In this document: in pieces, positions 57,718 through 64,000 of the stretch
Layout of the letters: the number at the start of each line of letters is the position of its first letter
Position numbering within the stretch: the first letter of the stretch is position 1
Assembly: GCF_003574965.1 (NCBI RefSeq)
Contig: NZ_CP032317.1
Coordinates: 3,100,001-3,164,000 of the forward strand
Origin: Hymenobacter oligotrophus
GTDB lineage: Bacteria; Bacteroidota; Bacteroidia; Cytophagales; Hymenobacteraceae
DNA: 64,000 nt
Direction of reading: 5' to 3'
Notes under the pieces: model-generated
Told to the model about the DNA's origin: nothing
Database searches by the model: none
The model's input: the letters and a program-made list of their open reading frames with translations, nothing else
Position numbers and translations under genes: made by a program

Positions 57718-57803
57718 GCACGCACCTAGGCATTCGGTGTTGCCCCTAGGTCGTAGGGCGGCGCCACCGACCCAGGGGCAACACCGAATGCCTAGGTGCG
57801 TGC
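57718..57803. terminator. Large hairpin after xth, 30-bp perfect arms carrying CCTAGG
   Basis: Arms 57718-57747 and 57774-57803 pair exactly, and the 26-nt loop can form a further GGTCG/CGACC stem. Three CCTAGG copies lie in it (57725, 57743 area, 57791). It may terminate xth or be a repeat element; no T-run. The rest of the gap to 57938 is AT-poor with no visible gene. Confidence 0.75.
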
Positions 57804-57937
57804 AACGCACCCCACATGCCACTTTTTCGGGCGGACGGTGGTTAAGAAGCTCAACGGCGCGGTGCTGCTCAGCCTACCGAGCGGTTTCGTCGTATCTTCC
57901 TGTACTCTGCCGTTCACCTGTGTCGAAAGGTTCTGCC

Positions 57938-60900
57938 ATGCCGGCAACGCAATACGCTTCTTCTGCGGCCGCTCCTGCCAGTTGGCAGGCCGTACGCCAA
58001 CACCTAGAGGGCTTCAAACGCAAATTTTACCTCAGCCTGCTAGTGCGCGGGGTGCTGGTAGCCGGTGGGCTGCTGCTTACGCTGTTTGTGGTCTTCAACC
58101 TGCTCGAGTACTTCTTGTACCTGCCCACCTGGGTGCGGGGCGGGCTGCTGTTCGGCTTTTTGGGGCTGACGGTTTGGGCCTTTGTGCACTGGATTTGGCA
58201 GCCGCTGGCCGCCCTCACCAACCTGCGCCGCCTGCTCTCCGACGAGCAAGCCGCCCAGCGGGTAGGTCAGCTGTTTCCGGAGGTGCAAGACCGCCTGCTG
58301 AACGCGCTGCAGCTGCAGGGCCAAGCCCGCGACAACGCCCTGATTGCCGCCAGCCTCGAGCAACGCGCCGGCCAGCTGCAAGGCATCGACTTTGCCGGCC
58401 GAATCCGCATCAAAGAGGAAACCCGCCCGCTCTGGAAGTACGCCGCCGTGCCGGCCCTGGTGGCCGCGGGCTTGCTGTTGGTGTGGCCCAGCCTGTTTGT
58501 GCAGGGTACTGAGCGCATTTTCCACTACAACCGAGCGTACTCGCGGCCCATGCCGTTCCGCTTTGTGGTTGGCAATAAGCAGCTGCAAACCTTCAAAAAC
58601 GAAGATTTCAAGCTGGAAGTAACAGTGGAGGGCGACGTGATGCCCAACGAAGTAAGCGTGCTGTACGACGGCCGCGAGCGGCGCCTCACCAAAGTAGGTC
58701 CGGGCCGGTTTGCGTTTACGTTTCAGCAGCCGCAGCGCAGCACCGATTTTCAGCTGGCCGCTGCCGGCTTCACTTCCGACGACTACCAGCTGCGGGTGCT
58801 GGAGCGCCCCACCTTGCGCGAGTTTGCCGTGCGGGCCGAGTACCCCGGCTACCTGCGCCGCGCCGCCGAAACCCTGCCCAACGACGGCAACCTCACCGTG
58901 CCCGAAGGCACGCGCCTGACCTGGCAGTTCAGTACGGCCGCCACCGAGCAGGTAAAGCTGGAATTTCTGGAGCCCAACGAAACCCTAACGGCCCAAGCGG
59001 CCAACGACGACGGCCGGTTCACCATCACGCGCCAGGCCCTGCGCAGCCAACCCTACCGCGTGCAGCTGCGCAACGCCATCAGCCCGCAACGCGACCCGAT
59101 TGAGTACCAGCTCACGGTGGTGCCCGATCAGGCGCCCAGCATCACTGTAGAGGCTTTTGCCGACACAGCCACGCGCCGATATTTGGCCCTGGCTGGCACC
59201 CTGCGCGACGATTACGGCTTGTCGCGGTTGGCGCTGCACTACCGCGTAGGCACGGCGCAACGCCCCGGCCAGTGGCGCACGGCACCCATTGCCTTAGCCA
59301 ACAACGGCCCTGCCCAAACCTACACGCACCAGTGGGACCTAGGGCCGCTGCGCCTGAAAGCCGGCGACCAGCTGGAGTACGCCGTGGAGGTGTGGGACAA
59401 CGACGGCCTGCACGGCCCCAAAAGCGCCCGTACCCGCCCCATTACCTACCGCTTGCCCTCCCGGGCCGAAATGCGCGAGCAGCTGAACGCCAGCGCTTCG
59501 GCCATGCAAAACAAAATGACCAGCGCGCAAGAGCAGAGCAAAAAGCTGCAGCGCGAGTTGGCCAAAGCCGAGCAAAAGCTGAAAACCAAGCGCGAGCTGA
59601 GCTACTCCGACCGCAAGGAGATGCAACAGATGCTGCAGCAAAAGCAGCAGATGGATCAGCAGCTCTCGGAGATGAAGCAGCTATTTGAGCAGCTGCAACA
59701 AAAGCAGGAGCAAATGGACCCGCGCAGCCAGCAGCTTGCCGAAAAAGCGCAGGAGCTGCAAAAGCTGATGGACTCGATGATGGACGAGCAGACCAAGAAG
59801 CTGTACGAGGAGCTGCAAAAGCTGCTGCAACAGCAAAAGGCGCCCGAAAGCGAGATTCAGAAGCTGCTCGAGAAAATTGAGAACAAAGAAGAAACGCTGC
59901 AGAAAGAGTTGGAGCGCGCCATGGACTTGTTCAAGCAATTGCAGCTTGAGCAGAAGATGGAAAGCACCACCGAGCAGCTGGAAAAGCTAGCCGAGCAGGA
60001 GCAGAAGCTGGCCGAGCAAACCCAAAAAGCCGCCGACAAGCCCGCCGACCAGCGCAAGCAGGAAAACGAGCAGCTAAAGCAACAGCAGCAGGAAGCGCAA
60101 AAGGCGTTCGAGGAGGTAAAGAAAGAGCTGCAGGAATTGCAGAAGATGGATCAGCAGCTCGACAACCAGAACAACCTCGACCCCATGCAGCAGCAGCAGC
60201 AGGAAACCGAGCAGCAAATGCAGGACAGCCAGGAGCAGCTGCAGAAAAACCAAAACCAGAAAGCCAGCCAGAGTCAGCAACAGGCCGCTCAAAACATGAA
60301 GGAAATGGCGCAGAAGATGCGCCAGCAGATGGAGGAAGAAGAGTCGGATGAGCAGCAAGAGAACATCGACCACTTGCGCGACATCCTCGAAAACCTACTG
60401 AAGCTTTCGTTCGACCAGGAAAACCTGATGAAGCAGTTTCGGCAGGTCGATCAGTCGGACCCGCGGTTTGTGCAGCTCAGCCAAAACCAGCGCAAGCTTC
60501 GCGACGATGCCGTGGTGGTGCAAGACTCCTTGTATGCCCTGGCCAAGCGCGTGTTCCAGATCCAGAGTTTCGTGACGCGCGAGGTGACGGAGATGAACGG
60601 CCAGATGGACCAGGCCATGGAGCAGCTGCGCCAGCGCAACCTAGGCCGCGCCACCAACTCGCAGCAGCTGGCCATGACCTCGATGAACAACTTGGCCCTG
60701 ATGCTGAACGATGCCCTGAAGCAAATGCAGGAGCAGCAACGCCAAGCGCAGCAAAACCAATCGGGCAGCGGCAGCCGCGGCAAAAAAAAGAAAAGCGGCC
60801 AGCAGAACCCTGGCGCCGGCCAAATGGGCAAGTTGCAGCAGCAGCTCAACCAGCAAATTCAGCAGTTGCAGCAAAGCGGCAAAAGCGGGCGGCAGCTTTC

Positions 60901-61345
60901 GGAAGAGCTAGCCAAGATGGCTGCCCAGCAGCAGATGCTGCGGGAGGCACTGCAGCAACTCGAGAAAATGCAGCAGCAAGCCAAAGACGGCAAAAACGGC
61001 CAGAAAAAAGGCTCCGACGGCCAGGGGGGCCTAGGGGATTTGAAGAAGATGATGGAACAAACCGAGGAAGACCTCGTAAATAAACGGTTGACGGAGCAAA
61101 CCGTTATGCGCCAGCGTCAGATCCTGAGCCGCCTCTTGGAAGCCGAGAAATCGGCCCGGGAGCGGGACCTCGACAACAAGCGCGAAGCCGAAACAGCACG
61201 CACGGTGCCGCCCGGTTTTCCGCCGGCTTTCGAGAAATATCGTCGGGAACGTAACCGTCAGACGGAGTTGCTACGTACGGTACCGCCGGCCCTCACGCCG
61301 TATTATCAGCGGGAGGTGAGCGAGTATTTTCAGAAAATGAAATAG
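57938..61345 (+). CDS. DUF4175 family membrane protein with long Gln-rich coiled coil
   Basis: 1135 residues from the ATG at 57938 (the longer frame runs through the hairpin and is rejected). Two N-terminal TM segments (about 30-85) and a third (about 165-185) precede a beta-rich region (190-510). From about 510 to 1080 it is a Gln/Glu/Lys-rich coiled coil. DUF4175 is widespread in Bacteroidota with unknown role; the shape suggests an envelope scaffold. Downstream are an RsbW-like ATPase and ybeY, a conserved order. Confidence 0.85.
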   Translation: MPATQYASSAAAPASWQAVRQHLEGFKRKFYLSLLVRGVLVAGGLLLTLFVVFNLLEYFLYLPTWVRGGLLFGFLGLTVWAFVHWIWQPLAALTNLRRLLSDEQAAQRVGQLFPEVQDRLLNALQLQGQARDNALIAASLEQRAGQLQGIDFAGRIRIKEETRPLWKYAAVPALVAAGLLLVWPSLFVQGTERIFHYNRAYSRPMPFRFVVGNKQLQTFKNEDFKLEVTVEGDVMPNEVSVLYDGRERRLTKVGPGRFAFTFQQPQRSTDFQLAAAGFTSDDYQLRVLERPTLREFAVRAEYPGYLRRAAETLPNDGNLTVPEGTRLTWQFSTAATEQVKLEFLEPNETLTAQAANDDGRFTITRQALRSQPYRVQLRNAISPQRDPIEYQLTVVPDQAPSITVEAFADTATRRYLALAGTLRDDYGLSRLALHYRVGTAQRPGQWRTAPIALANNGPAQTYTHQWDLGPLRLKAGDQLEYAVEVWDNDGLHGPKSARTRPITYRLPSRAEMREQLNASASAMQNKMTSAQEQSKKLQRELAKAEQKLKTKRELSYSDRKEMQQMLQQKQQMDQQLSEMKQLFEQLQQKQEQMDPRSQQLAEKAQELQKLMDSMMDEQTKKLYEELQKLLQQQKAPESEIQKLLEKIENKEETLQKELERAMDLFKQLQLEQKMESTTEQLEKLAEQEQKLAEQTQKAADKPADQRKQENEQLKQQQQEAQKAFEEVKKELQELQKMDQQLDNQNNLDPMQQQQQETEQQMQDSQEQLQKNQNQKASQSQQQAAQNMKEMAQKMRQQMEEEESDEQQENIDHLRDILENLLKLSFDQENLMKQFRQVDQSDPRFVQLSQNQRKLRDDAVVVQDSLYALAKRVFQIQSFVTREVTEMNGQMDQAMEQLRQRNLGRATNSQQLAMTSMNNLALMLNDALKQMQEQQRQAQQNQSGSGSRGKKKKSGQQNPGAGQMGKLQQQLNQQIQQLQQSGKSGRQLSEELAKMAAQQQMLREALQQLEKMQQQAKDGKNGQKKGSDGQGGLGDLKKMMEQTEEDLVNKRLTEQTVMRQRQILSRLLEAEKSARERDLDNKREAETARTVPPGFPPAFEKYRRERNRQTELLRTVPPALTPYYQREVSEYFQKMK

Positions 61346-61386
61346 CGCTGCCTATTTTTACGCCCGTTGCCCCCTTTCTCCACACC

Positions 61387-61818
61387 ATGAAGCAGGTTAA
61401 AATCCAGATTCCTTCCCTCGTCGAGAACATCCGCGTGGTGGAAAGTTTCATCGACAACTCGAAGGAAACGTTTCACATTGAGGACGACATTTACGGCAAC
61501 ATCATGGTGGCCGTAACGGAGGCCGTGAACAACGCCATTCGCCACGGCAACAAGTTCGATAAGGACAAAAACGTGTTGCTGTGCCTTTCCGTGGACGAAG
61601 GCCAGGTTAAGTTCGAAATCGAAGACCAAGGACCGGGCTTCGATTACAACAACCTGCTCGACCCCACCGCCCCCGAAAACCTCGAGAATCCCGGCGGGCG
61701 CGGTATCTTCCTGATCCGCCACCTGGCCGATGAGGTAGAGTTTACCAAGGACGGCCGCAAAGTAGAACTTACGTTCTTCTTGCCCCCGACGTCGGGCAAC
61801 GGCCACGCCACTGCCTAA
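61387..61818 (+). CDS. RsbW-like GHKL ATPase / anti-sigma factor-type kinase
   Basis: 143 residues. Single HATPase_c domain: N-box VTEAVNNAIRHGNK, G1 box IEDQGPGFDY, and G2 box GGRGIFLIRHLAD. Size and start match RsbW/SpoIIAB-type protein kinases that bind sigma factors or phosphorylate STAS antagonists. No STAS or RsbU gene is adjacent, so the target is unknown. The gene lies between DUF4175 and ybeY. Confidence 0.88.
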   Translation: MKQVKIQIPSLVENIRVVESFIDNSKETFHIEDDIYGNIMVAVTEAVNNAIRHGNKFDKDKNVLLCLSVDEGQVKFEIEDQGPGFDYNNLLDPTAPENLENPGGRGIFLIRHLADEVEFTKDGRKVELTFFLPPTSGNGHATA

Positions 61819-61849
61819 AACCGTGTCATCATCCTTTTTCGGCTCCGCC

Positions 61850-62335
61850 ATGCAAGACGATGCCCAGCTCCCGCCGGCCCACGACGAGGCCTACGACCCG
61901 TTGCACGACGCGCCGGGTATCGAGTTTGTGGTGGAGGATGTAGACTTTGAGCTGACCGACGCCACCGAACTCACCGAGTGGGTGGAGCGCGTAGCAGCCG
62001 TGCACGAGCACAAAATCGTGCAGCTTACTTACATTTTCTGCTCCGACGAGTACTTGCACCGCGTGAACGTGGAGTACCTCGACCACGACACGTACACCGA
62101 CGTTATCACCTTCGACAACGCCGACGACGCCGACATCATCGAGGGCGACGTGTTCATTTCGGTGGAGCGGGTGCGCGAAAACGCCCAAAGCCACAACGTG
62201 AGCTTCCGCGACGAGCTGCACCGCGTAATGATACACGGCGTGCTGCACCTGCTGGGCTACAAAGACAAAGACCTGCTGAGCCAGACGGCCATGCGCAAGA
62301 AAGAAGACGACTGCTTGTCGCTGCGCACCTTCTAA
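61850..62335 (+). CDS. ybeY: Endoribonuclease YbeY
   Basis: 161 residues from the ATG at 61850. The UPF0054 signature HRVMIHGVLHLLGYKDKD holds the Zn-binding His pair and an Asp in the place of the third His, common in relatives. FCSDEYLHRVNVEYLDHDTYTDVITF precedes it. YbeY processes the 3' end of 16S rRNA and joins ribosome quality control. An N-terminal extension of about 30 residues is acidic and unusual. Upstream is the RsbW-like gene. Confidence 0.93.
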   Translation: MQDDAQLPPAHDEAYDPLHDAPGIEFVVEDVDFELTDATELTEWVERVAAVHEHKIVQLTYIFCSDEYLHRVNVEYLDHDTYTDVITFDNADDADIIEGDVFISVERVRENAQSHNVSFRDELHRVMIHGVLHLLGYKDKDLLSQTAMRKKEDDCLSLRTF

Positions 62336-62355
62336 CTCATACCAGCTGCTACTTC

Positions 62356-62386
62356 AAAACGCCCACTTCACCGTGGGCGTTTTTTG
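62356..62386 (+). terminator. Rho-independent terminator after ybeY
   Basis: Stem AAAACGCCCAC / GTGGGCGTTTT (62356-62366, 62373-62383), followed by a T-run. Confidence 0.92.
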
Positions 62387-62508
62387 TTTTTATAGGGTCA
62401 TTGACTGAGAAACAACCTCAACCACCTAGGGTTAGGAACTATCCGGCCTTGCGCGTACTCTTGTAGCTATTCGGCACCTAGGCAGCCCTGGGCCCGGCGC
62501 TTTTTGCT

Positions 62509-63237
62509 ATGTCCGTTTCCCCGTCTTCGTTGCCCGTTATTCAGGGCGAGGTGCTCGATTTTTACTTAAGCCAGGGCTATTACCGGATGCACCAGGACTT
62601 GTTTACCTGCCGGTTTTTGCCCCTCGACGAAAGCCTGTACACGGTGCATTGGCTGCGCCTCGACCTAGGCCGCGTATCGTTTGGCAGCGAGCAGCGCCGC
62701 CTGTTGCGCCAGAACAAGCGGTTTACGGCCGTAGTGCGTCCGTTTCGGCTTACTGCCGAGTACGAGGAGTTGTACGCCCGCTACCGCAGCTCCATCACCT
62801 TCGATGCGCCCGAAACGGTAGAGGCCTTCTTGCTGGCCGGCGCGCAGCACAACGTATTTACCACCCACGTCATCGAGCTGCGCGACGGGGAACAGCTGAT
62901 AGCCGCCGGCATTTTCGACAGCGGCGAGCAGAGCCTGGCGGGCATCATGAACTTCTACGACCCAGCCTACCGCAAGCACAGCCTGGGCAAGCACCTGATG
63001 CTGCTCAAAATCATCTATGCCTTGCAGGAGGACAAGGCCTACTACTACCCGGGCTACGTGGTACACAACTACCCCAAGTTCGATTACAAGCTGTACCCGT
63101 GCCCAGCCGCTACCGAGGTGTACGATTGCGCCACCGGCTACTGGCTGCCTTTCTCCTGGGATGTTGTAGCGGCGCAATCGGCTGAATTGCTGAAGAATTG
63201 GCCGCCTAAGTTCAGCGAAGAAGGGGAGGCGGAGTAA
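62509..63237 (+). CDS. Arginine-tRNA-protein transferase-like (ATE/Bpt C-terminal fold)
   Basis: 242 residues. The ATE-type GNAT-like core is recognised in FTTHVIELRDGEQLIAAGIF, LAGIMNFYDPAYRKHSLGKHL and AYYYPGYVVHNY. The N-terminal CxxC zinc motif of full Ate1 enzymes is reduced, with Cys only at DLFTCRF. Relatives attach Leu/Arg to protein N-termini for N-end-rule degradation. It could also act on other acceptors. It stands alone between ybeY and mnmG. Confidence 0.82.
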   Translation: MSVSPSSLPVIQGEVLDFYLSQGYYRMHQDLFTCRFLPLDESLYTVHWLRLDLGRVSFGSEQRRLLRQNKRFTAVVRPFRLTAEYEELYARYRSSITFDAPETVEAFLLAGAQHNVFTTHVIELRDGEQLIAAGIFDSGEQSLAGIMNFYDPAYRKHSLGKHLMLLKIIYALQEDKAYYYPGYVVHNYPKFDYKLYPCPAATEVYDCATGYWLPFSWDVVAAQSAELLKNWPPKFSEEGEAE

Positions 63238-63333
63238 GGTTTTTCAGCACCCTAGGTCGGTAAGCCTGCGCGCGCTACAGCAGCCTTATTGGGCTCATAA
63301 CCAGCTTATCATCTAGGAAAGCGGCGGAGTGCG

Positions 63334-63341
63334 TATCTTTG
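63334..63341 (+). promoter_or_regulatory. Promoter -7 box TATCTTTG for mnmG
   Basis: Exact TAnnTTTG about 137 nt upstream of mnmG. The long leader contains an AAAACCG...CGGTTTT hairpin (63384-63416) that might attenuate transcription. Confidence 0.5.
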
Positions 63342-63477
63342 CGCACGTTCTGAGCGGGTTAGACCACAAGTCACTTGATATACGAAAACCGTTTCTGCCG
63401 AGCGTAGAAGCGGTTTTGTGTTTTGGCACAAAACGCGGGCTAACGCTGTTCATACCCTCCGAAACAACCCTCCAGCT

Positions 63478-64000
63478 ATGCTGACTCAGGAATACGATGT
63501 GATTGTGGTAGGCGCCGGCCACGCCGGTTGCGAAGCAGCGGCGGCCGCGGCCAACCTCGGCTCGAAGGTGCTGCTCATCACGATGAACATGAACACCATC
63601 GCGCAGATGTCGTGCAACCCGGCCATGGGCGGGGTGGCCAAAGGCCAGATTGTGCGCGAGGTGGACGCCCTGGGTGGCCAGAGCGGCATTATCACCGACA
63701 AAACCATGATTCAGTTTCGGATGCTGAACCGCTCGAAGGGCCCCGCCATGTGGAGCCCCCGCGCGCAAAGCGACCGGATGCGTTTTGCCGAAGAGTGGCG
63801 CCTGACGCTGGAAGGTATTTCGAACGTTGATTTCTGGCAGGAAGCCGTAACCGGCCTGTTGGTTGAAGGCGACGTGTGCGTGGGCGTGCGCACGCAACTC
63901 GGCATCGAGTTCCGTTCGAAAACGGTGGTGCTCACCAACGGCACCTTCCTGAACGGCCTCATTCACATCGGCGAGAAGCAATTTGGCGGGGGCCGCGCCG
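63478..64000 (+). CDS. mnmG: tRNA uridine-5-carboxymethylaminomethyl modification enzyme MnmG, 3' end cut
   Basis: The first 174 residues are present. FAD motif DVIVVGAGHAGCEAAAAAA starts at about 7; the conserved MSCNPAMGGVAKGQIVREVDALGG and MLNRSKGPAMWSPRAQ follow. MnmG (GidA) with MnmE adds cmnm5 to the wobble uridine of certain tRNAs. Full length is about 620 residues, so some 450 lie beyond the window. The start is preceded by a hairpin leader. Confidence 0.94.
   Translation, partial: MLTQEYDVIVVGAGHAGCEAAAAAANLGSKVLLITMNMNTIAQMSCNPAMGGVAKGQIVREVDALGGQSGIITDKTMIQFRMLNRSKGPAMWSPRAQSDRMRFAEEWRLTLEGISNVDFWQEAVTGLLVEGDVCVGVRTQLGIEFRSKTVVLTNGTFLNGLIHIGEKQFGGGRA

Noticed and set aside
63340-63477. 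tRNA or small RNA gene in the mnmG leader
   Set aside because: A hairpin is present but no cloverleaf or known RNA motif could be drawn; described only as a leader hairpin.

Overview
The window is 64 kb of high-GC (about 60% by eye), gene-dense bacterial chromosome from the phylum Bacteroidota, most likely order Cytophagales and close to Hymenobacter. The reasons are a GldJ gliding/type IX secretion lipoprotein next to a PorP/SprF-like protein, CruF/CrtD carotenoid genes, DUF4175, DUF6952 and DUF4382 proteins, repeated TAnnTTTG promoter -7 boxes with few Shine-Dalgarno sites, and Bacteroidota-type intergenic repeats. No rRNA, tRNA, CRISPR array, prophage or transposase gene was seen. Both ends cut genes: an SDR oxidoreductase on the left and mnmG on the right.

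Layout. 0-5.8 kb: SDR fragment, a GxxExxY gene bracketed by inverted repeats, then a divergent starch/glycogen pair (secreted GH13 amylase, GT35 phosphorylase homologue) and a GDSL esterase. 6-11 kb: thioredoxin-DUF6952 pair behind a Fur-like palindrome, then a minus-strand carotenoid operon crtD-cruF-tetR and an unknown lipoprotein. 11-20 kb: an RlmI-like methyltransferase, a GNAT enzyme, an SRPBCC protein, a KBL/BioF-like PLP enzyme, an iron-uptake pair (TonB receptor, PepSY protein) behind TTTAGAA palindromes, an alpha/beta hydrolase and a Crp/Fnr regulator. 20-31 kb: SNF2 helicase, lolE-methyltransferase-rbfA, a polytopic membrane protein, rpiB, tatC, glyA. 30-38 kb: a sigma-like/transmembrane/TPR fusion, a phosphoesterase, two very hydrophilic proteins, a pterin dehydratase, rsmI-lnt, and suhB flanked by two copies of a REP-like composite. 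38-49 kb: FeoB-associated Cys-rich protein, erythromycin-esterase homologue, flavin oxidase, haem lipoprotein, prfA, GNAT-dgkA, kptA, DinB, a thioredoxin-fold protein, nitroreductase, pirin and a DUF4382 lipoprotein. 49-64 kb: AsmA, PorP/SprF, gldJ, comF, an AhpD-like protein, an unknown protein, xth, DUF4175, an RsbW-like ATPase, ybeY, an arginyltransferase-like protein and mnmG.

Functional themes are glycan storage turnover, carotenoid tailoring, iron acquisition, envelope biogenesis (lnt, lolE, tatC, AsmA, gldJ), and translation/RNA maturation (rbfA, rsmI, rlmI, prfA, ybeY, kptA, mnmG).

The most unusual signals are at the DNA level. The palindrome CCTAGG occurs about 95 times (roughly 20 expected from base composition) and is densest between genes, so it behaves like a highly iterated palindrome. 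Many intergenic gaps hold inverted repeats built from short words particular to that gap. Several terminators are very long perfect palindromes, including a spacerless 78-bp one. At the protein level the standouts are a GT35 phosphorylase homologue with Thr where the PLP-binding Lys belongs, and a single polypeptide joining a sigma-like domain, a membrane anchor and TPRs. All counts and assignments are by eye.
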